Assembly: GCA_963806335.1 (NCBI GenBank)
Contig: CAWDXO010000009.1
Coordinates: 124,001 to 188,000 of the forward strand
Direction of reading: 5' to 3'
Source of the DNA: Palsa-504 sp963806335
GTDB lineage: Bacteria > Actinomycetota > Actinomycetes > Streptosporangiales > Streptosporangiaceae
DNA length: 64,000 bases
Each line of letters opens with the position of its first letter. Positions within the stretch are counted from its first letter, which is position 1. The position numbers were made by a program, and so were the translations under genes. This document shows, in pieces, positions 1 to 8,737 of this stretch. The notes beneath the pieces are model-generated. The model ran no database searches. It was not told where the DNA came from and saw nothing but the letters and a program-made list of their open reading frames with translations.

Positions 1-2
1 GT

Positions 3-515
3 CCATTCGGCATGCGTGCACATTGCCATAGCGCGGCCGGTACGACCACCCGGCTAGCTGGCAAGTCCAGCCAGGTTCTCGCCGTCCAGGGGGGTGTCGT
101 CTTCCTGCTGCTGGCAGTGGGGACCGTCACCCAGCTCCTGCTGGCCCGGTTCGCGAGCCGTCCGGTCATGACGGCGGGCCTGGGTCTGTTCCTGGCCGCC
201 CTCGCCCTGATCGCCGCCGCCTTGTCCCAGGCCAGCAGGACGCTGTTCCTGGCCGGGACGATCACGGGAGGGATCGCCGTGGGCGCCATCTTCCTGGGCA
301 GCCTGGCCACCGCCAATCGCCTGGCCCCGCCCGGGCGGCGCGGCCAGGTCATCTCCACCTACTTCGTGCTGTGTTACTGCGGCCTGATCATCCCCGTGAT
401 CGGCGTCGGGGTAGCCTCCGAATTCATCGGGGACTTCGCCGCCGTGCTCGCACTGTCCATCCTGCTCGCCGCCCTGTGCCTGTTCTCACTCGCCCGCATC
501 AGAAACGCCCGGTAG
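3..515 (+). CDS. MFS transporter, C-terminal part (cut by window edge)
   Basis: The reading frame is open from the window edge, so only the C-terminal half is seen (about 170 residues). It holds roughly five hydrophobic helices separated by short basic loops (LLARFASRPVM, ANRLAPPGRRGQ), the pattern of helices 8-12 of a major facilitator superfamily drug or sugar exporter. The 'GQVIST' segment after the RRG loop is common in actinomycete MFS proteins. The substrate cannot be inferred. It ends about 110 bases before the response regulator and need not be linked to it. Confidence 0.75.
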   Translation, partial: PFGMRAHCHSAAGTTTRLAGKSSQVLAVQGGVVFLLLAVGTVTQLLLARFASRPVMTAGLGLFLAALALIAAALSQASRTLFLAGTITGGIAVGAIFLGSLATANRLAPPGRRGQVISTYFVLCYCGLIIPVIGVGVASEFIGDFAAVLALSILLAALCLFSLARIRNAR

Positions 516-627
516 CCCAGGACCCCGCCCGCCGACCGTCCTTCCGCATCGCCCGCTAGCCCGGACCGCGGCGAAGTTTCCTGCTAGCCGCAATGCGGCG
601 GCGCGGTATTGCGGGCAATCTGATCGC

Positions 628-999
628 ATGCCGCTGCGGTGCCTGCTCGTCGACGACAACGAGGCCTTCCTCCAGGCCGCGAGCCTTCTGCTTGAGCGGG
701 AAGGCGTGCTGGTCGCGGGGGTGGCCTCGAGCGTCGCCGGGGCGCTGCGGCAGGCCCGCGCGCTGCGACCGGACATCATCCTGGTCGACATCGGGCTCGG
801 TGAGGAGAGCGGTTTTGAACTGGCCCGGCTGCTGGCCCGGGACGGCCCGGGGGCCCCGGGGGCCGGCGTGATCTTGATTTCGACCGGGGCCGAGGCAGAC
901 TACCGGGAGCTGATCGCCGAAAGCCCGGTCGCCGGCTTCTTGCCGAAGTCGGAACTGTCGGCGCGGGGCATCAGCCGGATTCTCGGCCGCACACCGTAA
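628..999 (+). CDS. Single-domain response regulator (CheY-like receiver)
   Basis: A 123-residue protein consisting only of a receiver domain. The acidic pair D9-D10, the predicted phospho-acceptor D54 in 'ILVDIGL', the switch T86 and the conserved K107 in 'FLPKSEL' are all present, so phosphorylation chemistry looks intact. There is no DNA-binding output domain. Such stand-alone receivers in actinomycetes usually relay phosphate or bind a partner. Directly downstream lies a short remnant of a histidine kinase, which suggests this was once a kinase-regulator pair. The partner today is unknown. Confidence 0.85.
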   Translation: MPLRCLLVDDNEAFLQAASLLLEREGVLVAGVASSVAGALRQARALRPDIILVDIGLGEESGFELARLLARDGPGAPGAGVILISTGAEADYRELIAESPVAGFLPKSELSARGISRILGRTP

Positions 1000-1055
1000 C
1001 GCGGCACCCGGACCGGGAGATCCGGGCACCCCGGGCCGCGCGGGCACGGGCGGTC

Positions 1056-1169
1056 ATGGTACGCATTCCGCCCGACCTGCCCCGGGTCATGGTCGATCCG
1101 CCGATCATGGAACGGGTCATCGCGAACCTAACCGCGACTGCGGCGGACATCCCGAGCATGGCTCGATGC
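1056..1169 (+). pseudogene. Histidine kinase remnant (DHp/ATPase junction)
   Basis: A 37-codon open stretch reads 'IPPDLPRVMVDPPIMERVI' followed by 'ANLTATA'. This matches the start of the HATPase domain of KdpD/EnvZ-type kinases, where 'DLP-V--D---LERV--NL-ENA' contains the N-box asparagine. No sensor, phospho-acceptor histidine or G-boxes surround it. I read it as a decayed kinase fragment left beside the receiver gene. It is short, so chance resemblance cannot be excluded. Confidence 0.45.
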
Positions 1170-1213
1170 TGAATTACCCGGACACGGCACGGGATGATGG
1201 CAACTGGCCGGGG

Positions 1214-1915
1214 CTAGTGCGGAAGGCTGGAAAGCGTGGTAATCGCCGAGGTCTCAGCCGTGGATGAGCCGTTGACCGACGTGCAAGCCGGCAGGTAGGA
1301 CCCGGCACCGGGCAGCCACGCAGAGATGACCACACTTCCCGAACCGCCCGGCGGGCTCACGCGAAGGCGCACATATGGCGCGGGGCAGCGAGCGCTGTCT
1401 CCAGCCGGCTGATCGTCGGCCGCTACCACTGCATAGGCGGAATCTCCCGAGTGGAGTGTCACGACGGGTGGCGGCGCCGCGTAGTGCCAGGCGCCGAACA
1501 TGGTCGACTGCGCGTGCCGTAGGGGCGCGGCCGTCCCCGCGGCCGTCAGCCCGGTCACGACCGGCCAGCCGCTTATGCGGCACGGGGTGCGGCTGTCGTT
1601 GGTGAATCTGAGGTAGCCGCCGGCCTGGCCTGCGAGAGCCCCGCTATTGGAGATCGTGACTTTCAGCTGAGACGCGACACAGGCATCGATGCTGGCGGGT
1701 GAAGGAGAACTCGGGGCCGTCGTCGCATCTGAGGTCGTTCCCGCGGACGATTCCGCCCCCGGCGAGCTCTGGGCACCGCACGCGGCCACAACGAGTCCGC
1801 AAGCCGCCGCGGCCAGAGCACCCGCGGTGGCCGTGCGGCAACTGGCTACGTCAGCGGCGAACCGATGGCCGGCCGCCGATTGTGTCTGCGAATCACGTAC
1901 CACATGGAACCTCAT
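1214..1915 (-). CDS. DUF4232 secreted lipoprotein
   Basis: 233 residues. After a basic N-terminus comes a hydrophobic stretch ending in a lipobox-like 'LVVAAC' with candidate lipidated C46, then a Ser/Thr/Ala-rich linker and a DUF4232 domain (about 78-215) with the usual paired cysteines ('DACVAS', 'TPCRISGWP'). DUF4232 proteins are exported actinobacterial proteins of unknown function; the cysteines probably form disulfides. The true start may lie further in, because the basic N-region is long for a signal peptide. It is 15 bases downstream of the MauE-like gene on the same strand and probably co-transcribed. A second DUF4232 protein lies at 10.9 kb. Confidence 0.8.
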   Translation of the reverse strand: MRFHVVRDSQTQSAAGHRFAADVASCRTATAGALAAAACGLVVAACGAQSSPGAESSAGTTSDATTAPSSPSPASIDACVASQLKVTISNSGALAGQAGGYLRFTNDSRTPCRISGWPVVTGLTAAGTAAPLRHAQSTMFGAWHYAAPPPVVTLHSGDSAYAVVAADDQPAGDSARCPAPYVRLRVSPPGGSGSVVISAWLPGAGSYLPACTSVNGSSTAETSAITTLSSLPH

Positions 1916-1930
1916 CGCGTTTCCCTTCCG

Positions 1931-2785
1931 TTACCTGGGCAAGTCCTGCACCTTGACGGCCCGGGCCGGCCAGATTGTCCCCGGCGTGCGGCCATCCCGC
2001 AGCGAGGCGTGTACAGCAAGTCGACCGTCATGCGCCACGTGGCTCACCCGGAATACCACGGCCTGGCGGCCCGGCCCGGCAGCCGCCGTAAACCAGAACT
2101 CGTCGGTGCATCCTGCCCGGCGGTACCGGGCCACGGGTTCGAAAGGGCCGGCCGAGGCGGCCATCGCCGCGAAAATCTCATGCCCGGCCAGCACGCGGAG
2201 GGTGCCGCGCATCCGGCGCCAAAGCGCCCTCCGGCAGACAGGAGTGCGCACGGGCATGGGCATGCTCAGCAGCACCAGGACCGTTCCGCCGGCGAGCATT
2301 CCGCCACCGAACCAGGCCCGGTAAGGCGCGCCCGCCGTACCTACCGGGACAATCACACTGACGATGCCGACGCCAAACAGCATCCCGCCGCGGACCATCG
2401 CCCGCCAGGTAGCCGGTTCCGGCTCCGTTTCCCGCGCTGGGCGCCACCGGATACACCCGCAGTCGCCAGGAACCTGTTTGACGCGCACATATCCAAGCAG
2501 AACGCAGAACACCATCCCGAACGACGCGAGGCCGACGCCGCCGAGCACCGGCGACGCTCTACTGCACACGAATACGCCCATCGCGAACTCCGTGATTCCC
2601 ACTGCAAGTTCGGCGCGTCTCCACTGGTGCTGAGGCACCCGCAGCGCGCGCCTAATGGCCGTAGCGCCATTTATGCTGCGCGCGCTGCGGTACAGCTTGC
2701 TCGCCCCGGCCACGACGAGAACCGCGCCGCAACTGACGACAAATCCGGCGACGATTGACGATGTGACCTGGTTACTTCCGATCAC
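1931..2785 (-). CDS. MauE/DoxX-like redox membrane protein
   Basis: 284 residues with about four hydrophobic helices in the first 185 residues and a soluble C-terminal part. Helix 1 'VVSCGAVLVVAGASKL' and the motif 'GDCGC' (C109, C111) are typical of the MauE family, which handles disulfide or quinone-linked redox chemistry in the membrane; in methylamine utilisation MauE helps mature the dehydrogenase small subunit. There are no mau genes here, so the partner is unknown. It is the third gene of a leftward run (Tat-type protein, DUF1906 protein, this, DUF4232 lipoprotein), and a role in oxidising exported proteins is only an inference. Confidence 0.65.
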   Translation of the reverse strand: MIGSNQVTSSIVAGFVVSCGAVLVVAGASKLYRSARSINGATAIRRALRVPQHQWRRAELAVGITEFAMGVFVCSRASPVLGGVGLASFGMVFCVLLGYVRVKQVPGDCGCIRWRPARETEPEPATWRAMVRGGMLFGVGIVSVIVPVGTAGAPYRAWFGGGMLAGGTVLVLLSMPMPVRTPVCRRALWRRMRGTLRVLAGHEIFAAMAASAGPFEPVARYRRAGCTDEFWFTAAAGPGRQAVVFRVSHVAHDGRLAVHASLRDGRTPGTIWPARAVKVQDLPR

Positions 2786-2796
2786 TCAGCCTCCTG

Positions 2797-3519
2797 CTAC
2801 GGCCTGGCGCTGACGTGCAAGCAGAAACGGGTCATCATAAATCCCGGGCCGTCCACATCGAGGTCCACATTGGCCGACAGGTCGCATGCGTTCTGCTCGC
2901 CGTATTGCCAGAGCTTGGTCGGCACCGTCGGGCACTCATCCGGATGCCAGCGGGGCGGTTTGGCCAGGCCGCCGCACGGCTCGGGCTCGCTCGACCAGAT
3001 GGCGCTGGGGACGTCGACGCCTCGGGCTTTGGCGATGGTCGAGCAATTGGGATAGGGCGAATATGGATCACAGTACAGGCACGGGTAAAGCGGATAAGTG
3101 CCTAGCCCGGCGAAGTTGTATTCCGCTACGTAGTGCGCCCAGGCATTCCAGTAAGCTGAGCTCAGCGACGTAGAATATTCTTGGTCGAGCCAGCAGTACA
3201 GCTGACCGCTGGATGGCAGCACAAGCGGGCGGACCGCATGATAGGCAGCTAGCATCGCCGCGCAGAACGCTTGTGCATCGGCCTGGCCTTCCGCAGCGGA
3301 TCCGCTCAGCCGGGACTGCCTGGGAGCGGAGATACAGCCCACGTAGTGGCCTCCGCTGTCCCAGGCCGCCCGGCTTTCCGCGACCGCGTCGTCATTGAAC
3401 AGGTCAGCGGCCGGCGACGGGGTGAAGTACCTGATCCAGAAGGCTGGGTCTACGCCGAATTCACTTCGCGCTGACGTGTAGACGTTCTGTATCGAGTTTG
3501 CGGTGTCATATCCCGCCAT
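2797..3519 (-). CDS. DUF1906 (Rv2525c-like) glycoside-hydrolase-like protein
   Basis: I place the start at the ATG (3519) preceded by a good ribosome site GGAGGAT, giving 240 residues beginning MAGYDTANSIQNV. 'GYDTA' near the N-terminus, an aromatic-rich middle and many cysteines fit the DUF1906 TIM-barrel family, whose M. tuberculosis member Rv2525c is a Tat-exported cell-wall-associated protein. No signal peptide is visible on this protein, while the gene just upstream on the same strand has a Tat-like leader. The pairing suggests joint action at the envelope (inference). Confidence 0.6.
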   Translation of the reverse strand: MAGYDTANSIQNVYTSARSEFGVDPAFWIRYFTPSPAADLFNDDAVAESRAAWDSGGHYVGCISAPRQSRLSGSAAEGQADAQAFCAAMLAAYHAVRPLVLPSSGQLYCWLDQEYSTSLSSAYWNAWAHYVAEYNFAGLGTYPLYPCLYCDPYSPYPNCSTIAKARGVDVPSAIWSSEPEPCGGLAKPPRWHPDECPTVPTKLWQYGEQNACDLSANVDLDVDGPGFMMTRFCLHVSARP

Positions 3520-3571
3520 AGTTGGCAATCCTCCAGGAAATACGCGACGTCGGCATGACGATACGGCCGGC

Positions 3572-4999
3572 TCAGAACACGGCCGATATGTGAAGGCTCG
3601 TTTCGGCTGTGCCGAGTGGACTGAGGGTGGAGGAGAAAAACGTAAGCCGAGGGTTTTCGGTCCCCACCGCGAGCAGGGTCCCGCTGGGCATTTGGTACAG
3701 CCCGGCATAGTGGCGGCCCTCGCTGAAGGAGGCGGTCAGCGCGCCGGAGGGTACGTCGTAAGCGCAGAGACCTCCGGTGCCCGCCGACCCGAGCACGTAG
3801 AGGATGTCGCCTGCTGGTGCCAGCACCGCCTTGCTCCACGGAGCGCCGGACGGCGACGCGGGCACCGGGAAGCGGATGTGGGCCTTGGCCCGGAATGAGT
3901 CCGCCGGATCGGCTAGGACGGCAACGCCGGCCCCGGGCTTGGTCATGAACACCGTGCCGTCCAGGCGTCTCTGCATGGTGACGGCGCTCGGCTTCGCTCG
4001 GTCTCGGCTAAGCGGCGCGATGGCCAGCTCAGTCACCGTTCCTGTCCGGGCCGAGCAGACCTGCACGTCACGGCCTCTGACCAGGCGCGCTACATCACCG
4101 TTCTGAAGTGCGACGACCGGCTCCCCACCTGGCCACGGCGCGGGAGTTGGCCCGGAGAACCTGGCCCTCCCCGAACCCAGTGGGAAAACGCTCACCCGGG
4201 ATAGCAGCGCCTGGGCCCGGGTCTCGGCAGGATCGGTGGGCTGCGGCTCCCTAGTCGTCCATAGCACCAAATCGGAGTTGTTGGCGGCCGCGGTGGACAA
4301 CGCGAGAGACGGCTCGTCGGAGAGGTGAAACGGTCCCGTGAAGGCGCCGCTGTCACGGTCGAAATAGGCCAGCGCATGATGCGACTTCCAGGTCGTCGCC
4401 CGGCTCGTCACGCTGCCGGTGCGCGAGTCTGCCTTGCGTATCATGCGCGTGCTCGCTGGCACTGTGATGGCCAGGACTAGGGCGATAATCGCGGAGCCAG
4501 GGGCGAAGACCGGGGTCACGAGAATATTCGCCTCGTCCGGGACGCCGGTTACGGTCACCGACCCCTGCTGTGCGATGGCTGCCGAGGCAGCGTCGATGAG
4601 AGTCAGCGTCACCCTTGCCCCGTCATCCACCCTATGGACGGTGGTCAGGGCGGTGGTCGTCTGGTCAGGGGACGAGACCGGTGCGGCCGCGAGGTTGGTG
4701 GCTACATTGACCGGCCCATGCCGCGGTGCCGACCGCGACGCCGGACACATCACGGCCACGACGGACGCGCCAGGGGATGACCCAGGGTCAGGCGTTCCGT
4801 AAAGGAAGGCATGCCGGAAAGCGGCCCCGTCCGATGCGGCAGGCCGGGCGCTCGAATGGCGGCTCAAGCCCAGGTCGGGCAGCGCTATGAGGGCACCAGC
4901 GCCGATGCCGCCCGCCAGTATCTCGCGGCGGTTGAGCTCGAAGCCGTGCCGGGCAGAGCCGAGTGGGCTGGTTGCGCCTTCCCGCCTCCACGAGCGCAT
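3572..4999 (-). CDS. Probable Tat-exported protein, beta-propeller-like
   Basis: 475 residues. Residues 23-45 read 'NRREILAGGIGAGALIALP', a twin-arginine-like leader with RR followed by a hydrophobic core, so export folded through Tat is likely. The remainder is beta-rich, with recurring blocks such as 'LAYFDRDSGAF', 'VVALQNGDVARLV' and 'DILYVLGSAGTGGLCAYDVPSG', which look like propeller blades of a PQQ/NHL-type fold. I do not recognise a catalytic site. It is the first gene of a leftward cluster running to 1214. Confidence 0.6.
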   Translation of the reverse strand: MRSWRREGATSPLGSARHGFELNRREILAGGIGAGALIALPDLGLSRHSSARPAASDGAAFRHAFLYGTPDPGSSPGASVVAVMCPASRSAPRHGPVNVATNLAAAPVSSPDQTTTALTTVHRVDDGARVTLTLIDAASAAIAQQGSVTVTGVPDEANILVTPVFAPGSAIIALVLAITVPASTRMIRKADSRTGSVTSRATTWKSHHALAYFDRDSGAFTGPFHLSDEPSLALSTAAANNSDLVLWTTREPQPTDPAETRAQALLSRVSVFPLGSGRARFSGPTPAPWPGGEPVVALQNGDVARLVRGRDVQVCSARTGTVTELAIAPLSRDRAKPSAVTMQRRLDGTVFMTKPGAGVAVLADPADSFRAKAHIRFPVPASPSGAPWSKAVLAPAGDILYVLGSAGTGGLCAYDVPSGALTASFSEGRHYAGLYQMPSGTLLAVGTENPRLTFFSSTLSPLGTAETSLHISAVF

Positions 5000-5297
5000 G
5001 ATCGTTTCCCCCTAACGCGTATTGCCGGAATTAAGTATCACGAGGGCTGCGATGGCGGGATTTCCTTTCGTTCAGCGGGCAGCAGTTTACTTTGCATCGG
5101 CCAACGGCTGCGGCATCCGTTGCTCCAGGTCAGCGACTCATGTCCTCGTATCGACACGTTAGCGCTATCCGCGTGCAATTCTATTTAAGGCCCCGCCGAC
5201 ACGCCGAATTTCATACTTAAACCCAGATGGATGCGGCGCGCCCTGTCACTCGGGTCCTGAACGTACGGTTGGGCTGACCCGGCTAGCTGGGGCCTCG
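5000..5297. other. Intergenic region, 298 bp
   Basis: This is the only markedly AT-richer stretch nearby (for example 'ctatttaagg' and 'ttcatacttaaacc'). It lies upstream of the leftward Tat-protein gene and downstream of the leftward gene at 5298, so it probably holds the promoter of the 4999-to-1214 cluster. I see no repeat, RNA gene or clear operator. Confidence 0.4.
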
Positions 5298-5720
5298 TTA
5301 CTTGTAGCGGAAGCCGTCGAGGAATCGGCGGAAGACGCCGCCTTCGCGGGTAAGGGCTGGGCCTGGTGGGGGCGCGACGGTGCGCTGGCGGGCGACGGGC
5401 TGGTCGTAGTCGGTGCTGGCGACGGCGTCAACGATCTGGGACTCGTCGAAGTCCTCGGAGCCCTCGATCTGAGGCACATAGCCGACAAGCATGCCGTCGC
5501 GCATGACCTGAGCTTCGAGGCCGGCCGTGCCGTCGGTGTCCCACTCGGCTTCGCGGCCGCCGGGCAGCGACACGCGGACGCCGAACTGGCCCACGCCGCC
5601 GCGGAGCAGGTGAGCGTTGACGCCGCGGTCACGAAGGGCGTCAACCACCCGGCGGGCCCGGAACTCGTCCATGTCAGGAAAAGTAGCGTTCGTTCCTGAA
5701 AGATCGGTGAACATTCGCAC
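5298..5720 (-). CDS. Conserved hypothetical, 140 aa
   Basis: A small soluble acidic protein with no signal peptide and no membrane segment. The N-terminal half predicts a compact alpha/beta fold ('FRARRVVDALRDRGVNAHLLRGG'), and the tail is basic with an aromatic end (FRRFLDGFRYK). The start could be GTG 5720 or ATG 5714, both following a purine-rich stretch. I do not recognise the family. It lies 48 bases downstream of the acyltransferase gene on the same strand and may be co-transcribed with it. Confidence 0.6.
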   Translation of the reverse strand: MRMFTDLSGTNATFPDMDEFRARRVVDALRDRGVNAHLLRGGVGQFGVRVSLPGGREAEWDTDGTAGLEAQVMRDGMLVGYVPQIEGSEDFDESQIVDAVASTDYDQPVARQRTVAPPPGPALTREGGVFRRFLDGFRYK

Positions 5721-5768
5721 CGGAAGGATTCTCCGGTCAAGGAGTACTCGGGTGGCTCCTTCGCCGGG

Positions 5769-7739
5769 CTAGAGGACTTGGCAACTCGGCGTATGGTCCT
5801 GTCCGGCCCCGTTGGTGCGCCCGGTTTTGGCTGTCAGGCCTCGATTCGGGAAGGCTGCGGCGAGGCCGCGGGCAATCAGGTTGGCGCGCGCCGCGTAGCC
5901 CGCGGAGGTGTAGTGAATGCCGTCGGAGATGAACCAGCTGTCCTTGGCGGCGGCGGCCCAGTCGTAGACCCGCATGTTCGGATAGCTGGCGCAGGCCTGG
6001 GTCAGCGCGCGGTTCCACAGCAGCATGTTGTTTTCCGAGTATGGCCCGGTGGCGAGCAGCGATATAACGTTCACCCACATGACTGGCTGGTTGCCAATCA
6101 GCGACATCATCTTCTTGATCCGGGTAGCCAGGCTGGCCTGCGAGCCGACGTATACATCCGCGGTGTCGTTCGTCCCCAGCGCGAGCACCCAGCACCCGTG
6201 GTATCCCTGCTGTATGAGCTGCTGGGCAACGGTATAGGCGTTCGGCTGGCCATCGTGGGTCTCGACGATCGACCGGGCGCCCGAGATTTCCGGAATGAAC
6301 TTGGTCACGCCCACCCGTGCGTACTGGGCGGAAATCCGCTGCCGCGGGTTCGGCAAGTAATCGGGCGAGATGAGGCCATCGGAGGTGGAGTCGCCGATGT
6401 GCACCACGGCCCGGCAACTGGTGCGGGCTGGAGCGCGTGCGGACACCCGAGACTGGCTGGCGGTGGAGGTGCGCGCGGGTGATGGCTGGGCGCCCGCAGC
6501 CAGGCTAGCCGACTGTGGCGGTACGACGCCGGCCATGCCGCAGCTGGCCAGCAAAATCACCGGAGCGGATGCTGCTACGACGATCCGTGCTTGGCGCCCC
6601 AGGGCGCCAAGACGCCATCCGGTGCTTCTTATCTGGGCCCACCACCGGCGCAGGGCGCCTTGGCGGATCGGTTCCTCAAGGTAGCGCCAGGACAATGCCG
6701 CGCATCCGATGCTCGCCGCCACCTGCAGGGCGCCGCGGGCCAGGGTGTCCCGGCCGTCAGCCGGGGTGGTCAGCACGATGATGGGAAAATGCCACAGGTA
6801 GATGCCGTAGGAGCGGACGCCCAGCCAGCGTAGCGGCTGCCGCCCTAGCATCCGGCCGAACCTGCTGGCGGGTGAGGCGGCAGAAGCCACCATCAGCGCT
6901 GTGCCGAGCGAGAGCAGAACCATCCCACCGCGATACAGGAACGCCGAGTACTCGCTCGTGCGCCAGACCAGCACGGCAAAAACGACGAGCCCGGCGGTTC
7001 CCGCACCGTCGAGGACCCATCGGGCGCTCTCGGTAATCTCGCCGCGCAGGTGCCTGCTAGGCCACACGAAGGCTAGCGCCGCACCGATCAGTAGCGCGAA
7101 CGCGCGGGTGTCCGTGCCTTCGTATACTCGCGTGGGATCGTATCCGGGCCGGTAGAGCAGTGCCATTGTCACCGCAGAGGCGGCGGCTAGCAGTAGGGTC
7201 ACTGCTGCCAGCCTGGCGTTGGTGCCAGCTCCCCTGCTCCTCCAGCGCAGCCCGATCCACAGCAGCCAGGGCCAGATCAGGTAGAACTGTTCCTCCACGG
7301 CCAGGGACCACAGGTGGCCTAGTGGTGAGGGAGGCCCGAACTGGGCGAAGTAAGAACTGTGTTGCGCGATCAGCCACCAGTTGCTCACGTAGCCGACCGA
7401 CGCAGCGACCGCGCCACGGGTAGCCGGAAGCTGGGACCTGTCCAGCAACGTGACCCACGCGACGACCACCGCCAGCATTGCGAACAGGGCGGGCAACAGA
7501 CGCCTGGCACGACGGAGCCAGAAGTCCGCCAGCTGCAGCCTGCCGGTGATCTCTTGCTGGCCGAGCAGAAGGTCGGTGATCAGGTAGCCGCTCAGCGTGA
7601 AAAAGACCCCAACCCCGAGCAGGCCGCCCTGCGCCCAGCCCAAATCCACGTGGTAAGCAACGACGGCTCCAACGGCAATGGCGCGAAGCCCGTCAAGGCC
7701 AGGGAGGTAACGCTGGTTACTGCGGACTGGCTCAGGCAT
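5769..7739 (-). CDS. Acyltransferase-3 (OafA/YrhL) with C-terminal SGNH domain
   Basis: The start is ATG 7739 behind GGGGAGGATA, giving 656 residues. Residues 13-35 hold the family motif 'GLDGLRAIAV...YH' with candidate catalytic H30. About ten membrane helices follow to residue 420, then a linker, then an SGNH hydrolase-like domain (about 430-650) with 'HIGDSTSDG' (Ser block), 'GTND' (Asn block) and 'DGIHYTSAGY' (Asp/His block). In such fusions the membrane part takes acyl groups across the membrane and the outer SGNH domain transfers them to sugars, as in O-acetylation of peptidoglycan or surface glycans. The acceptor here is unknown. Confidence 0.9.
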   Translation of the reverse strand: MPEPVRSNQRYLPGLDGLRAIAVGAVVAYHVDLGWAQGGLLGVGVFFTLSGYLITDLLLGQQEITGRLQLADFWLRRARRLLPALFAMLAVVVAWVTLLDRSQLPATRGAVAASVGYVSNWWLIAQHSSYFAQFGPPSPLGHLWSLAVEEQFYLIWPWLLWIGLRWRSRGAGTNARLAAVTLLLAAASAVTMALLYRPGYDPTRVYEGTDTRAFALLIGAALAFVWPSRHLRGEITESARWVLDGAGTAGLVVFAVLVWRTSEYSAFLYRGGMVLLSLGTALMVASAASPASRFGRMLGRQPLRWLGVRSYGIYLWHFPIIVLTTPADGRDTLARGALQVAASIGCAALSWRYLEEPIRQGALRRWWAQIRSTGWRLGALGRQARIVVAASAPVILLASCGMAGVVPPQSASLAAGAQPSPARTSTASQSRVSARAPARTSCRAVVHIGDSTSDGLISPDYLPNPRQRISAQYARVGVTKFIPEISGARSIVETHDGQPNAYTVAQQLIQQGYHGCWVLALGTNDTADVYVGSQASLATRIKKMMSLIGNQPVMWVNVISLLATGPYSENNMLLWNRALTQACASYPNMRVYDWAAAAKDSWFISDGIHYTSAGYAARANLIARGLAAAFPNRGLTAKTGRTNGAGQDHTPSCQVL

Positions 7740-8075
7740 TATCCTCCCCTGCCGGTACGTGCTTCCATCACAAGCAGCGGCGCTACGCGGGGAAGCACTC
7801 GCCACGGATGTATTAGCTTTTTGCCGGCCTAACCGCTCAGCGTGCGTTCAGCTGGCTGGCAACCCAATCGAGTTATGACGATAATTCACGAACTGCCCAG
7901 CCGCACTGAGGCGCGCCGTCACTGGTAAATAAGGGCGTTCCTCTTGACTCCGATCGCAGGGAACGCAGCCTTAATCCGTTCTCAGGCAGAACATGAATAA
8001 CAAGTAGCCCAGCCGCGCCGAGAACGATTGATCCGAGCGTCAGAGACGGCTCTTCCCGGGCCCGGCCCGCAGCGC

Positions 8076-8672
8076 TCAGAAGACCACGACCTCGGCTCCG
8101 ACCGGCAGGTTGTCGTGGTAGTACCGGGCGCTGCCGATATCCAAGTGGACGCAGCCATGCGAGGGCGTAGTGAGGCTGCCGCCGTGGAAGGCGACCCCGC
8201 CGACGGCGAAGAACACGGCGTACGGCATCGGTTCGTGGTACTCGGTGCTGATGTAGTTCGCGCCGGCCTTCCACTGGACGTGGAAGGTGCCGCGCGGGGT
8301 CGCGTGCGGCGTGCCGGGCGGCCCGGGTTCTATCCGCACCGGGCCATAGGTGAGGTGGCCGCCGGACTGCAGCCAGGTGAGGTGATCGCTGAGGTCCACG
8401 CAGGCTGCCGCCGCAGCCGGGCAGGAACTCCGGTCCCTGGGACTGAGTACCGGGCGCGCCGCCGCCGCGGCGGCCGCGGCGGCAGCCTCCGGCGTCGCGC
8501 GCGGGCTCGGGGACGGCACTTTGATCGATGCCGTCGGCGTGGCCAAGGACAGCGGCACCACCCGGGGCGCCGCAGCACGCGGCGAACGGCCACCCTGCCA
8601 GCCAGCCGCTATAGTGCCCGCGACCAGAAGGAAGGCCAAGACGGCGGTCAGCCGATAACTCCCCGTCGCCAT
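8076..8672 (-). CDS. L,D-transpeptidase (YkuD family)
   Basis: 198 residues: an N-terminal hydrophobic segment (9-24) serving as signal anchor, an Ala/Pro-rich linker with a run of alanines (about 62-72), and a YkuD catalytic domain ending in 'SHGCVHLD' with nucleophile C174 and H172. 'TPRGTFHV' and 'FHGGS' are further family marks. These enzymes make 3-3 cross-links in peptidoglycan or attach proteins to it, outside the membrane. It is short compared with mycobacterial LdtA-type enzymes and lacks their Ig-like domains. It lies downstream of the MinD-like gene on the same strand. Confidence 0.9.
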   Translation of the reverse strand: MATGSYRLTAVLAFLLVAGTIAAGWQGGRSPRAAAPRVVPLSLATPTASIKVPSPSPRATPEAAAAAAAAAARPVLSPRDRSSCPAAAAACVDLSDHLTWLQSGGHLTYGPVRIEPGPPGTPHATPRGTFHVQWKAGANYISTEYHEPMPYAVFFAVGGVAFHGGSLTTPSHGCVHLDIGSARYYHDNLPVGAEVVVF

Positions 8673-8737
8673 GGCAGAAACCTACAGAAAAGCCCCCGTA
8701 ACCGGCGGCCGACACGCCGGCAGAAGCGGCGGGCAAT